Shown: positions 26,403 through 34,896, numbered from the stretch's first letter. The stretch: 64,000 nucleotides of DNA from Candidatus Desulfobacillus denitrificans (GCA_017347485.1 AP021857.1:2461390-2525389); one strand, 5' to 3'. Program-made: numbers and translations. Notes: a model not told the origin generated them from the sequence alone.

Positions 26403-27506
26403 ATGCGCGTGATGTTCCTCGGCTTGCGGGGCTTTCCCGGGGTGCAGGGCGGCGTGGAGACGCATGCCGAGCATCTGTGCCCGCTGCTCGTCGAGCTGGG
26501 CTGCGAGGTGGAGGTGGTCGTGCGCTCGCCCTATATGCCTGCGGAGAAGGGCGCGGGCTGGCGCGGGGTGCGCTACGTGCGCGTGTGGTCGCCGAAGTCG
26601 AGGGGGCTGGAGGCGATCCTGCATACCTTTCTCGGGGTGCTGACGGCGGCGTGGCGGCGGCCGGACGTGCTGCACATCCAGGCCATTGGCCCGGCGCTGA
26701 TGACGCCGCTGGCGCGGCTGCTGGGCCTGCGCGTGGTGGTGACGCACCACGGGCCGGATTACGACCGGCAGAAGTGGGGCGGCTTCGCGAAGTGGGCGTT
26801 GCGCATGGGCGAGCGCTTCGGCATGCGGCTTGCGCATGGGCGCATCGTGATCTCGGAGGTGATCCGCCGGCTGGTGCGGGAGAAGCACGGCGTCGAGTCG
26901 ACGCTGATTCCGAATGGGGTGACGCTGCCGGAGCTGCCGTCTTCGGCGGGCGCGCTGGATCGCTTCGGCCTGGAGTCGCGCCGCTACGTGCTGCTGGTGA
27001 GCCGGCTGGTGCCGGAGAAGCGGCACTTCGATCTGCTGGAGGCGTTCGCGCAGGCGGGGCTGGCGGGTTGGAAGCTGGTGTTCGTGGGGGCTTCAGATCA
27101 TCCTGACGAATACCAGAGGAAGCTGATCGCGGCGGCGGAGCGCGCCGGGGCGGTGATGACGGGTTTCCGGAGCGGCCTGGCGCTGCGCGAGCTGTATGCG
27201 CACGCGGGGCTGTTCGTGCTGCCGTCCTCGCACGAGGGCTTGCCGATCGCGCTGCTGGAGGCGCTGAGCTACGGCTTGCCGGTACTGGCGAGCGATATTC
27301 CGGCCAATGTGGAGGTGGGGTTGCCGGCGGAGCAGTATTTTCCTTTGGGGGATGTGGCGGCGCTGGCGCGCGGGATGCAGGCGCTGGCGGCACTGCCACT
27401 GGTCGCCGAAGCGGTGCGGGCGCGGCGGGAGTGGGTGGCCGGCAAATACGATTGGCGGCGGATCGCGGAGCAGACGCTGGCAGTGTATCGGGAGGCGGTG
27501 AGGTAG
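26403..27506 (+). CDS. GT4-family glycosyltransferase with DUF1972-like N-terminus
   Basis: A 367-residue GT-B enzyme. The N-terminus FLGLRGFPGVQGGVETHAEH resembles the DUF1972 domain of rhamnosyl- and related transferases. The donor domain has VLLVSRLVPEKRHFDLLEA and FVLPSSHEGLPIALLEALSYG. It is the last intact gene of the eps cluster; a composite repeat starts 38 bp after the stop. Confidence 0.86.
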   Translation: MRVMFLGLRGFPGVQGGVETHAEHLCPLLVELGCEVEVVVRSPYMPAEKGAGWRGVRYVRVWSPKSRGLEAILHTFLGVLTAAWRRPDVLHIQAIGPALMTPLARLLGLRVVVTHHGPDYDRQKWGGFAKWALRMGERFGMRLAHGRIVISEVIRRLVREKHGVESTLIPNGVTLPELPSSAGALDRFGLESRRYVLLVSRLVPEKRHFDLLEAFAQAGLAGWKLVFVGASDHPDEYQRKLIAAAERAGAVMTGFRSGLALRELYAHAGLFVLPSSHEGLPIALLEALSYGLPVLASDIPANVEVGLPAEQYFPLGDVAALARGMQALAALPLVAEAVRARREWVAGKYDWRRIAEQTLAVYREAVR

Positions 27507-27543
27507 CCTGCTATTGCCGTGCTGGGGGAGACTTTTTGTTTTT

Positions 27544-27645
27544 GGAAAAGTCAGTGCGGGGAGGACGGCGCTTGGCCCCCTCCCCTGTCTCCCGCGGGTG
27601 GGAGAGGGCTCGATGGCTTCCGGCCTGCGCCGGAACGAGGGGATT
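27544..27645 (+). repeat. Composite dispersed repeat, copy A
   Basis: It begins GGAAAAGTCAGTGCGGGG, continues GGACGGCG-TTGGCCCCCTCCC, then a CTCCCGCGGGTGGGAGAGGG hairpin and a CCGGCCTGCGCCGG hairpin. The same order of modules recurs at 28305 and 30254. Confidence 0.7.
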
Positions 27646-27674
27646 GGGTGTTTATTTTCCGGGGGGGATGCGGC

Positions 27675-28292
27675 ATGAAGAAGGTCTGGTTTGTTGTTTT
27701 GGCTTGCCTGGTTTTCACGGGGGCCTCGCGGGCGCATGAGATTCGTTTCGAGGACGCTTATGGAACGGACGGGCAGCTCATTGCCGCCGACTACGGCAGC
27801 ATCCCGGGGGTGCTCGACGTCAGTTACTACGATACGGATTCCTGGGACTTGAATCTTGCGTTCAGGTCTGGCGGCTTGAGCGGGCATGCCGGGGCCGTGC
27901 TGAGGCGGGAGGATTCGTCCGCCTTTTATGTGTTTCTGACGCCGCTGCCGGGCTACCGGGTGACGCTGAACTCTTTTTTCCTCGGCAGCCTGGGCGGCGT
28001 GGACCGGCTGACCAGTTATGAGGTGAATGACGATGCGACGCCGTGGCCGATTGTCGATATTTCCTCCGGGCCGGTGACGGTCGGCGCCGGCGGGCTGCAT
28101 GTCTTTGCCGGGCTGGCTTCCGCGGAGGAGATCGAGATCCGGGTCGGGCCGAACGCCTACGGCATCGGCATCAATTACATCAATTTCGATGTTTCCCCGG
28201 TGCCCGAGCCGGAGGGCTGGGCGTTGTTGTTGGCGGGCTTGCCGGCGATCGGGGCGGGGATTCGCCGGCGCAGGGTTGCGGCCCGCGGGTAA
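27675..28292 (+). CDS. PEP-CTERM protein, 205 residues
   Basis: Exported protein with signal peptide MKKVWFVVLACLVFTGASRA, starting HEIRFEDAYG, and the tail VPEPEGWALLLAGLP, helix, RRRR. No domain recognised; beta-rich. ATG 27675 is preceded by GGGGGGGA. Unlike the other PEP-CTERM unit heads it has no TAGTCCA operator upstream; composite repeat copies flank it on both sides (27544 and 28305), so its original promoter may have been lost or replaced. Confidence 0.8.
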   Translation: MKKVWFVVLACLVFTGASRAHEIRFEDAYGTDGQLIAADYGSIPGVLDVSYYDTDSWDLNLAFRSGGLSGHAGAVLRREDSSAFYVFLTPLPGYRVTLNSFFLGSLGGVDRLTSYEVNDDATPWPIVDISSGPVTVGAGGLHVFAGLASAEEIEIRVGPNAYGIGINYINFDVSPVPEPEGWALLLAGLPAIGAGIRRRRVAARG

Positions 28293-28304
28293 GGCCAAGG
28301 GCGG

Positions 28305-28400
28305 GAAAAGTCGGTGCGGGGAGGACGGCGGTTGGCCCTCTCCCCTGCCCTCCCGCGGCCGGGAGGGCGGGCGCAGGTCGGAGTGACGCAGTGAGCCGGA
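28305..28400 (+). repeat. Composite dispersed repeat, copy B
   Basis: It begins GGAAAAGTCGGTGCGGGGAG, then GACGGCGGTTGGCCCTCTCCC, a CCCTCCCGCGGCCGGGAGGG hairpin and a GGATCCGGCC segment. It ends at the broken edge of the heparinase C-terminal fragment. Confidence 0.7.
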
Positions 28401-28425
28401 TCCGGCCTACGCCGTCCTGCGGCGT

Positions 28426-28696
28426 GCGGCTGTGCGTGTCGATGTTGGAAGCGCCGGAGGGCGCCTTCACCCAGACCGACCGCTTCACCGCCGAGCCGCA
28501 GGGCCAGTATCCGGCGCAATGGCACGCGCGCTACGCCTCGGCGGCGAAGAGCCGCGAGGCGCGCTTCGTGGCGCTGCTGGAGGTGGGCTGCGGCGGGGCG
28601 GAGGTGACGCTGCGGCGGGAGGGAGGCGGGATGAGTGTCGAAATCGCCGGGCGGCGCGTTTCTTTTGCGGGGGCGCAGGTGGAGGTCGGGAGATGA
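28426..28696 (+). pseudogene. Heparinase II/III-like, C-terminal fragment
   Basis: The reading frame encodes LEAPEGAFTQTDRFTAEPQG and WHARYASAAKSREARFVALL to a stop at 28694-28696, the pattern of the C-terminal end of heparinase/alginate-lyase-like polysaccharide lyases found in eps loci. About 85 residues of an enzyme usually of 550-650 remain. The upstream edge coincides with repeat copy B. The N-terminal end of such a gene lies downstream at 30002, so the two pieces are in swapped order. Confidence 0.6.
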
Positions 28697-28732
28697 ACGA
28701 ATGGGGGCGTTTGAAGGCGAACTCCAACCGCG

Positions 28733-28812
28733 TCTTCAGGCTTGATTCGACTAATTATTATTCAACTGACAAAAAGTCGCGACTATTTTTCAAAATTGTT
28801 TAATATAGTCGT
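28733..28812 (+). promoter_or_regulatory. AT-rich promoter region of the AAA ATPase gene
   Basis: A sharply AT-rich island in GC-rich DNA, with AGTCGCGACT (inverted repeat) and TTTAATATAG just upstream of the start. It probably carries the promoter; no exact -35 is assigned. Confidence 0.45.
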
Positions 28813-29943
28813 ATGAGGCGTTATCTGCATGATCGTATCGCGGCCGATCTGGACCGCAAGATGGTGATCCTGACCGGGCCGCGGCAGGTCGGCAAGACCA
28901 CCCTGGCGAGGCAAATCATGGCCAGCCGGACCCCCGCGCAGTACCTGAACTGGGACGTGGCCGAGGATCGGGCGGTGCTGCGGCGCGGGACCTGGAGCCG
29001 CCAGGCGCGCCTGCTGGTGATGGACGAGATCCACAAGATGCCGGGCTGGAAGGTCTGGCTGAAGGGGGTCGTCGATGCCGGACCCGCGGAGCAGGCGCTG
29101 CTGGTGACGGGCAGCGCGCGCATGGAGACCTTCCGTCAGAGCGGCGAATCGCTGGCCGGGCGCTATTTCGCCTGGCGCCTGCATCCGGTTTCGGTGGCGG
29201 AGTGGTGCGCCCATGCCGGCGCCTCGCCCGAGGCGGCATTGCGCCACCTGATGCGCCGCGGCGGTTTTCCCGAGCCCTGCCTCGCCGCCACCGATGAGGA
29301 GGCCGACCGCTGGCGGGCGCAGTACGCCACCGACCTGGTGCGCGAGGACGTGCTCGAGTTTTCGCGCCTGCACGAGGTGAGGACGATGCGGCTTTTCCTC
29401 GACCTGTTGCGCGGGCGGACGGGTGCGCCGTTGTCGCTCGCCTCCATCGCCCGCGATCTGGCGGTAGCGACGGGCACGCTCAAACGCTATCTCGACATCC
29501 TGCAGGCGCTCTACATCGTGTTCACCGTGCAGCCCTGGCACCGCAATGTGGCGCGGGCCACGCTGCAGGCGCCGAAGGTGTATTTCTTCGACACCGGCAT
29601 GGTGCGCGGCGACGACGGCGCGCGGCTGGAAAATGCCGTGGCGGCCATGCTGCTCAGGCATGTGCATTTCCGCCGCGACGCGCTGGGCCGGGAAACGGGC
29701 CTGCACTACATCCGCACCAAGGATGGGGCGGAAGTCGATTTCGCCATCAGCGAGGACGATGCGCTGACGCACCTGGTCGAATGCAAGTACGCCGACGCCG
29801 CCCTGCATCGACCGCTGGCGCGCTTCGCCGAGACCTTCCCGGACGCGCAGGCGGTTCAGCTGGTGGCGGAGCTGCGCCAGGAGGAGAACCGCGGCCGCAT
29901 CGCCATCCGCCGCGCCGGCGACTGGCTGGCGGGGCTGGAATGA
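28813..29943 (+). CDS. AAA_14/DUF4143-type ATPase
   Basis: A 376-residue protein: Walker A GPRQVGKTT (22-30), Walker B LLVMDEIHKM, sensor-like LLVTGSARM, and a C-terminal DUF4143 domain with GGFPEPCL, a winged-helix-like segment (ATGTLKRYLDILQALYIV), a PD-(D/E)XK-like stretch (GAEVDFAISE, HLVECKY). This two-domain family is common in accessory DNA of bacteria and archaea with no settled function; a defence or selfish role is often suspected. It sits between two heparinase fragments and has its own AT-rich promoter. Confidence 0.8.
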   Translation: MRRYLHDRIAADLDRKMVILTGPRQVGKTTLARQIMASRTPAQYLNWDVAEDRAVLRRGTWSRQARLLVMDEIHKMPGWKVWLKGVVDAGPAEQALLVTGSARMETFRQSGESLAGRYFAWRLHPVSVAEWCAHAGASPEAALRHLMRRGGFPEPCLAATDEEADRWRAQYATDLVREDVLEFSRLHEVRTMRLFLDLLRGRTGAPLSLASIARDLAVATGTLKRYLDILQALYIVFTVQPWHRNVARATLQAPKVYFFDTGMVRGDDGARLENAVAAMLLRHVHFRRDALGRETGLHYIRTKDGAEVDFAISEDDALTHLVECKYADAALHRPLARFAETFPDAQAVQLVAELRQEENRGRIAIRRAGDWLAGLE

Positions 29944-30001
29944 ACAGGCCGGGGATGCACACCACGCGCATGCCTTGTCAAGGGCCGGGAGAGTCGCGCT
30001 T

Positions 30002-30256
30002 ATGAACGGTCTGGGGTGGAAACTCAACCGCCTGCGCGCCATGGGCGCGGCGGAGATCGCCTGGCGCCTGCGCCAGGCCGCGCAGGCACAGTGGGAGCGG
30101 CGCGGGCTGCGGCTGGCGCGGCCGACGGCGCCCCAGGGCGAATGCGGCCGCCCGTGGCTGGCGGAACTGCCGCGCGACTTCGATGTTGCGGTGTATCGCG
30201 CGGCGGCCGAGCGGGTGCTGGCTGGGCGCTTCGAGGACAGCTTCGGGCGGGCGTGA
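30002..30256 (+). pseudogene. Heparinase II/III-like, N-terminal fragment
   Basis: Encodes MNGLGWKLNRLRAMGAAEIA and further to VYRAAAERVLAGRFEDSF, the characteristic start of heparinase-like proteins of eps loci, but stops after 84 residues just where composite repeat copy C begins (30254; the stop TGA lies in the repeat edge). The rest of the enzyme is missing. Confidence 0.6.
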
Positions 30257-30353
30257 AAAGTCCGTCTGCGCGGGACGGCGGTTGGCCCTCTCCCCGGCCC
30301 TCTCCCGCGGGCGGGAGAGGGGGCGTGGATCCGGCCTGCGCCGGAGTGACGGG
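30254..30353 (+). repeat. Composite dispersed repeat, copy C
   Basis: It begins TGAAAAGTCCGTCTGCGCGG, then GACGGCGGTTGGCCCTCTCC, a CTCTCCCGCGGGCGGGAGAG hairpin and ATCCGGCCTGCGCCGGAGTG. It abuts the truncated heparinase N-terminal fragment. Confidence 0.72.
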
Positions 30354-30381
30354 GCGTTTGGTAGGGCGGTTATCTGTTGTT

Positions 30382-30713
30382 TCAGATAACTTCAACGAAA
30401 CCGGTGTCTTCCTTGGACAGCGCGGCTTCGATTTCTGCCTTGGATCCGATCAGTGCCTCGGCAACCTGCCGATTGGTGCAGTTGCCGAGACCAAGAAGGA
30501 TGATTTTGGGCGGGCTATCCAGAACGGATTGCATGTCGAGGAAGTCGTCGTCCTTGGTAACGATGACGTATCCGCCCGCCTTGGCAAACTCCCAGATCTT
30601 GCGATCGTCTGCCTTTTCCAGTCCGACGAGCACGGCCTGGGTTGTACCGGGATAGTAGACTGAAGGGCGGGTACGATGCGCCGCGAGATGTTTTCATCGA
30701 GCAGGAGCTTCAC
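30382..30713 (-). pseudogene. DUF5615 (Mut7-C/PIN-like) toxin, frameshifted
   Basis: Reading leftwards from GTG 30713: VKLLLDENISRRIVPALQS, then the frame shifts and continues as YPGTTQAVLVGLEKADDRKI, IVTKDDDFLDM to the stop at 30382. The length, 332 bp, is one base short of 111 codons, so a single-base deletion near 30650-30660 is the simplest explanation. The acidic residues (LLLDEN, TKDDDF) of this RNase-like fold are present. GTG overlaps the DUF433 stop (GTGA), as in intact pairs. A sequencing error cannot be excluded. Confidence 0.7.
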
Positions 30714-30943
30714 GCTGCCGCTTTGATCCAGACGGCGTGCTTTTCGCGTTCCGCAGCATAGGCGAGGCATGCCAGGATGTCGTCGCGGTTCAGCTCCGGG
30801 TAGTCGGCGACGATCTCTTCGGCGGTCATGCCGCTCGCAAGCCAGCCGAGAATGTCCTGAACGGCAATGCGCAGCCCGCGCACGGTTGGTTTGCCGCCGC
30901 GCTTGCCGGGTTCGAGCGTGATGATGGTGCGAAAGTTGGTCAT
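30710..30943 (-). CDS. DUF433 antitoxin
   Basis: A 77-residue DUF433 protein: KPTVRGLRIAVQDILGWLA and EIVADYPELNRDDILACLAYA, the helix-turn-helix-like pattern of antitoxins paired with DUF5615 proteins. ATG 30943 gives the standard N-terminus; the longer frame to 30991 lacks support. Intact, although its partner is frameshifted. Confidence 0.78.
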   Translation of the reverse strand: MTNFRTIITLEPGKRGGKPTVRGLRIAVQDILGWLASGMTAEEIVADYPELNRDDILACLAYAAEREKHAVWIKAAA

Positions 30944-31007
30944 GCCGATGCGCCTCACGTCAATGCGAATGACCGGGCGAGTGTACTCCAATCATCGCTT
31001 TTGAGAC

Positions 31008-31050
31008 AGCTCGTGTCGCCATCCTGGCACGAGGGGCTGCCGATCGCGTT
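31008..31050 (+). pseudogene. Glycosyltransferase scrap
   Basis: About 13 codons reading LVSPSWHEGLPIAL, matching the FVLPSSHEGLPIALLEAL motif of the intact gene at 26403 in protein and closely in DNA. The match ends exactly where composite repeat copy D begins. Too short to be certain. Confidence 0.4.
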
Positions 31051-31120
31051 GCCCTCTCCCCGGCCCTCTCCCGCGGGCGGGAGAGGGGGTGGGTTCGTCA
31101 AGCCGGCGCAGGCCGGGGCC
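31051..31120 (+). repeat. Composite dispersed repeat, copy D (partial)
   Basis: CCCTCTCCCCGGCCCTCTCC followed by the CGCGGGCGGGAGAGGG half of the hairpin and GCCGGCGCAGGCCGGG. It lacks the AAAAGTC module. It lies just after the PEP-CTERM gene ending at 31130 on the minus strand, where its hairpins could also act in termination. Confidence 0.6.
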
Positions 31121-31129
31121 CAAGGACGT

Positions 31130-32917
31130 TCAGGAACGGCGCGCGCGGTAGCCGAGGAGGCCGATGCCGGCGAGCAGGAGGGCCCAGGTTTCGGGTTCGG
31201 GGACGGGGGCGAGGGAGGCGATCCGCAGGCCGCTTTCATCCGCGATCAGTTCGGAGCCGGGGCGCCCCGGGAAGTCGAAGGAGAAGTTGCCGCCGTAGCT
31301 GACGCAGGAGCGGCCGCCGCAACCGAGGAAATCCAGGAAGCTGACGTCGGCGGTGCCGATGCCGCTGCCGACGAGGAAGCGCACGTGGCCGTCGAGGAAG
31401 TAGGAATCGGCGATCACCCGATCGTAGGCGATGAGGCCGGTGCCCGGGTCGCGCTCGATTTCGATTTCGAGCACGCCGTTGGGCAGCAGGGAAAACGCGC
31501 CGTTGATGGTCATCGTCCCCGGGCTGTGGCCGGGCGTGAAGATCGCGTCCGACGGCCCGCCGCCGACGATGGCGCCGCCGTTGATGATGCCGTTGCCGGC
31601 CAGCCAGCCGCCGGTCAGTTGCAGCGTTCCGCCCCAGTTGTCGAGCGTGCCGTCGACGGTGAGCACGCCGCCGCTGTTGACGAAATCGCGGGCGCTGACG
31701 GAGCCGTTCGCCCGGATGGTGAAATGCCCTCCGGTGTTGGTGAAATCGCGTCCGGACGCGCTGCCGGTCGCATCGACGACGAACATCCCGGAGTTGTGGA
31801 CATCGCCCGCGGACACCACATCGCCGCTGCGGACGTTTAGCTGGCCCTCGTTGCGGATGCGGAAGCGCTCTTCGTAGCCGGACTCGGCGACCAGGCTGCC
31901 ATAGAATGTTCCGCCCGGCGCATTGTGGAACAGGGCGTCGCCGGCGCCGGCGCCGGAGGCGGCGATCCGGCCGCCCGACCAGCCGACGGTCTGCAGGTTG
32001 CCCGTGTTGCGCAGGACAGCCCCGGGGTTGATGTTGATCCGGCCATAGGCTTCGAAATCGGCTTTCTGGTCCCAGGTGCCCGAATCCAGGTTGATCGCGC
32101 TGCCGCCGATCACGCGGAATCTGCCGGTTTCGGTCAGCGTGCTGCCGTTGAAGGTGTGGTTGCCGCCGAAGCCGATGCCGCCGCCCGAGGCGTTGGTTCC
32201 CAGCGCATCGGCGAAGAAGCGCGCGTCGGCATGGCTGCCGCCGCCCAGCAGATCGATGCCGCCGGACCAGACCTCGACCTTGCCGTTCTGCTGAGCCAGG
32301 GGCGCCTCGATGCGGCTGGTGCCGCTGCCGGAAGACTTGACGAGGGCGCTCCCTGCTTTGTTGAGGATCCCTCCCTGCGTGCCGCCCAGGATGCCGCGGT
32401 CGTTCTGGATGAAATAGCTTGCGCCCGTCTCATTGACGAACGTCACCGGGCCAGACAGGGTGATTTCCCCCGTGGCGCTCTGCAGGAAGGTGCCGAAATT
32501 GCGCACTGTCATGCCCTGGCTGTCGAAGGAGCTCGCCCTGAAATACAGGCTGCCGATGGTGCCGCCCGCAACGGTCGTCGTGCCGTGAAAGTCGAAGGTC
32601 GTGCCGGAAAACTGGGAATACCAGTGGTCGATGGTGCCGTGGGCGAGGTTCGCGTCCGTCGCGCTGATCCAGAGCGCCCGCCCGGTAGCGCCATCGCCGA
32701 TGCGCAGCCTGCCGCCGTCCATCACGAGGGGGCCGTAGCACACCGGGGAGCAGACTTCTCCCGGCGCAAGCACCGTGGGGAAACTCGAATTGGTCGTGAC
32801 GTTCAGCGTCTGGCCGACGCCGATAATCTCGCCGCGGGCCGTCGCGCAGCACATGCCGAGCAGCAGGGCGGCGGCAAGCGCGGCGAGGGGGTTTTTTCGG
32901 AGGGCGGTCTTGCGCAT
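31130..32917 (-). CDS. Large PEP-CTERM protein, beta-helix type
   Basis: A 595-residue exported protein: signal peptide to about ATARG, then a long Gly/Ser/Thr/Asn-rich body of short strand repeats (SGGVLTVDGTLDN, GTLQLTGGWLAGNG, PGHSPGTMTINGAFS), typical of right-handed beta-helix adhesins and autotransporter passengers. The sorting tail is VPEPETWALLLAG, helix, RARRS. It is by far the largest PEP-CTERM protein here, with its own lux-box-like promoter (32949-32992), and a candidate matrix scaffold or adhesin. Confidence 0.85.
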   Translation of the reverse strand: MRKTALRKNPLAALAAALLLGMCCATARGEIIGVGQTLNVTTNSSFPTVLAPGEVCSPVCYGPLVMDGGRLRIGDGATGRALWISATDANLAHGTIDHWYSQFSGTTFDFHGTTTVAGGTIGSLYFRASSFDSQGMTVRNFGTFLQSATGEITLSGPVTFVNETGASYFIQNDRGILGGTQGGILNKAGSALVKSSGSGTSRIEAPLAQQNGKVEVWSGGIDLLGGGSHADARFFADALGTNASGGGIGFGGNHTFNGSTLTETGRFRVIGGSAINLDSGTWDQKADFEAYGRININPGAVLRNTGNLQTVGWSGGRIAASGAGAGDALFHNAPGGTFYGSLVAESGYEERFRIRNEGQLNVRSGDVVSAGDVHNSGMFVVDATGSASGRDFTNTGGHFTIRANGSVSARDFVNSGGVLTVDGTLDNWGGTLQLTGGWLAGNGIINGGAIVGGGPSDAIFTPGHSPGTMTINGAFSLLPNGVLEIEIERDPGTGLIAYDRVIADSYFLDGHVRFLVGSGIGTADVSFLDFLGCGGRSCVSYGGNFSFDFPGRPGSELIADESGLRIASLAPVPEPETWALLLAGIGLLGYRARRS

Positions 32918-32948
32918 GGCGTCGCTCCTTATGCGAATGGCAATGTGT

Positions 32949-32992
32949 TTTTATTCTCGCGCCGGGGTGCTGTCAATAGTCCGAATGGACTG
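32949..32992 (-). promoter_or_regulatory. Lux-box-like operator and promoter
   Basis: TAGTCCGAATGGACTG at 32977-32992 (plus strand). On the minus strand it is followed directly by TTGACA (32971-32976), a consensus -35, and after 16 bp by ATAAAA (32949-32954). The start codon at 32917 is 60 bp from the repeat. Confidence 0.65.
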
Positions 32993-33031
32993 CTTTCCGG
33001 GCAAGGCTTTTCGCTTGCGCGTCCGCGCGGC

Positions 33032-33056
33032 CGAAAAGTCGGTCTGCGCGGGACGG
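33032..33056 (+). repeat. Dispersed repeat, AAAAGTC module only
   Basis: CGAAAAGTCGGTCTGCGCGG then GACGG, nearly identical to the start of copy C at 30254. It lies just after the stop of the hydrolase gene, between it and the PEP-CTERM promoter. Confidence 0.6.
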
Positions 33057-33064
33057 CCCCCTGC

Positions 33065-33886
33065 CTAGCCGCGGCGGCGCAGCCAGTCGCGCACGGCGCC
33101 AAGGAAGGCTTCCTGCCGGTCGACGAAGCTGTTGTGGCCGCAGCCGGCGAGGACGACGAGTTCGGCGCCGGGGATGCCGCGCGCGAGCCGCTCGGCTTCC
33201 TCGACCGGGGTGATGGCGTCGTCGCCGCCGCAGAGGACGAGGGTCGGCGCGCGGATCTCGCCGAGCCGCCGGCTGACGTCCCAGCCGGCGAAAATTTCCA
33301 TGCTGCGCAGGTAGGCGGGCTTGTCGCAAACGATGTGGCCGAGGGCTGCCTCGACGGCGGCCTGCCCGAGGCCGGGGAAGTAGAGCGCCCGCGCCTCGAA
33401 GAGGTAGCGGCGAATGCTGTCATGGTCGTCGGCGGGGGCGGCGAAAAGCCGTTCGAGGGCGGCGCCGAGGCCGCGCTCGGCCAGGCGCCGGGCGAGTTCG
33501 GGAGAAGCCGGGTCGAAGCGGGCAGCGCTGTTGACGAGGATCAGGTGACTGACGGCTTGCGGGCGGCGCAAGGCGCATTCGAGGGCGATGAAGCCGCCGC
33601 AGGAATGGCCGAGCAGGACGGCCGGACCGAGGCCGAGCCGGCAGCGCAGGGCTTCGGCGTCGTCGCAGAGCTGCGGCAGGGTCAGGGTGTCGAGCGGCGG
33701 CCGGCCGGAGCGGCCGTTGCAGCGGTGGTCGTAGAAAACCAGCCGCAGCGCATCGCCGAGCGGCGCCAGCCAGGGCAGCAGGGTGGCGTGGTCGACGCCG
33801 AGCCCGCCATGCAGGGCCAGGCAGGGGCGGCCGTCGCCGAGCTCGCGGTAGTAGATGTCGACGCCGTCGAGCGCGGCTAGGGGCAT
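33065..33886 (-). CDS. Alpha/beta hydrolase
   Basis: A 273-residue alpha/beta-hydrolase fold protein: oxyanion region ALHGGLGVD, nucleophile Ser in LLGHSCGGFIA, acid in LCGGDDAIT and His in AGCGHNSF. The family includes esterases, proline iminopeptidases and haloperoxidase-like enzymes; the substrate cannot be read. It overlaps the LuxR-type regulator gene by 10 bp and is co-transcribed with it. Confidence 0.85.
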   Translation of the reverse strand: MPLAALDGVDIYYRELGDGRPCLALHGGLGVDHATLLPWLAPLGDALRLVFYDHRCNGRSGRPPLDTLTLPQLCDDAEALRCRLGLGPAVLLGHSCGGFIALECALRRPQAVSHLILVNSAARFDPASPELARRLAERGLGAALERLFAAPADDHDSIRRYLFEARALYFPGLGQAAVEAALGHIVCDKPAYLRSMEIFAGWDVSRRLGEIRAPTLVLCGGDDAITPVEEAERLARGIPGAELVVLAGCGHNSFVDRQEAFLGAVRDWLRRRG

Positions 33887-34842
33887 GGCGGCAGGAAGCG
33901 GGAGAGTTCGGCCTTGTCGCAGATGCCGAGCTTGCCGAAGACGGCGCGCAGGTGGTGGCGCACGGTTTCCGGGGAGATGCCGTATTGCACGGCGACTTCG
34001 CGATGGGTGAGTCCGCTGCCGTAGGCGCGGGCGATTTCCAGCTCGCGGGGGGTGAGTTCGTCGACGGGGCTGCGCGGGCGGCCCTTGAGCAGCATCAGCT
34101 TGCCGAGCGGGGCGGCAGCCAGGCGAATGTGCTTGCCGGCATAGGGTTCGCCGGGGCGGCGGGTCAGCGCGTCGACGAGTTGCCGCGGCAGGGCCGGTTC
34201 CAGCCAGGCCGGCCATTCCCGGACGATGAGCCGGTGGAAATCCGCTTCGGCAAACCACAGGCGTCCCTTGAGGTCGGCCAGGGCAAAGCTGGCGCGCGGG
34301 CCGGCCTGCTCCCGCAGGCCGTGCAGATGCAGGTTGCGATTGATGCTGAGGGACTGCAGCAGGTGCGGCATGAGCCGCTCGCAGATCTGCCGCTCGCGTT
34401 CGCTGAAGCAGTCGTCGGCATCGCCGCGATAGAAGGACAGCCACTCGGCGGTGCGCCGGCCGGGGCCGACGAAGGCGGTGGCGAGAACGTTCTGGTGGCG
34501 GTATTTGCGGGCGTAGTCGCGGATGCCGGTGAAGCCCTTGCCGACGTAGCGGCTGGGCACGCAGTCGGCGAGGGTGATGCCGGGCCGGGCCAGCACCGCG
34601 GAGACGATGGTGTCCTGGCCGATGACTTCTTCCCAGCTGGCGACGGATTCGTCGGTTTCGTTGTTCAGGTGAACATGGCCGGGCGTGAAGCCGTCGGCGG
34701 CGAGGCAGCCGACACCCCAGCGGCCGGATTCGAAACGCAGCACCGGCTTGATCAGTTCGAGCGCAAAATCCTGGAATTCCTCGATCGGGCGTTCGCTGGC
34801 GCCGCGATACAGTTCGAGCAGCAGTTTCAGGAGTTCGTCCAT
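33877..34842 (-). CDS. LuxR-family transcriptional regulator
   Basis: A 321-residue protein with a C-terminal GerE/LuxR helix-turn-helix (LTPRELEIARAYGSG, THREVAVQYGISPETVRHHL, AVFGKLGICDK). The N-terminal 240 residues lack a recognised receiver or autoinducer signature and look like a GAF/PAS-type sensory region (FESGRWGVGC, ERERQICERLMPHLL). It probably controls the coupled hydrolase; as a second LuxR-type protein it is the alternative candidate for binding the TAGTCCA repeats. Confidence 0.82.
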   Translation of the reverse strand: MDELLKLLLELYRGASERPIEEFQDFALELIKPVLRFESGRWGVGCLAADGFTPGHVHLNNETDESVASWEEVIGQDTIVSAVLARPGITLADCVPSRYVGKGFTGIRDYARKYRHQNVLATAFVGPGRRTAEWLSFYRGDADDCFSERERQICERLMPHLLQSLSINRNLHLHGLREQAGPRASFALADLKGRLWFAEADFHRLIVREWPAWLEPALPRQLVDALTRRPGEPYAGKHIRLAAAPLGKLMLLKGRPRSPVDELTPRELEIARAYGSGLTHREVAVQYGISPETVRHHLRAVFGKLGICDKAELSRFLPPCP

Positions 34843-34896
34843 CGGGCAGCCTTGGTGCCGGGATGGCCGATCATATCGAAAGCGGAAAGAAAACGC

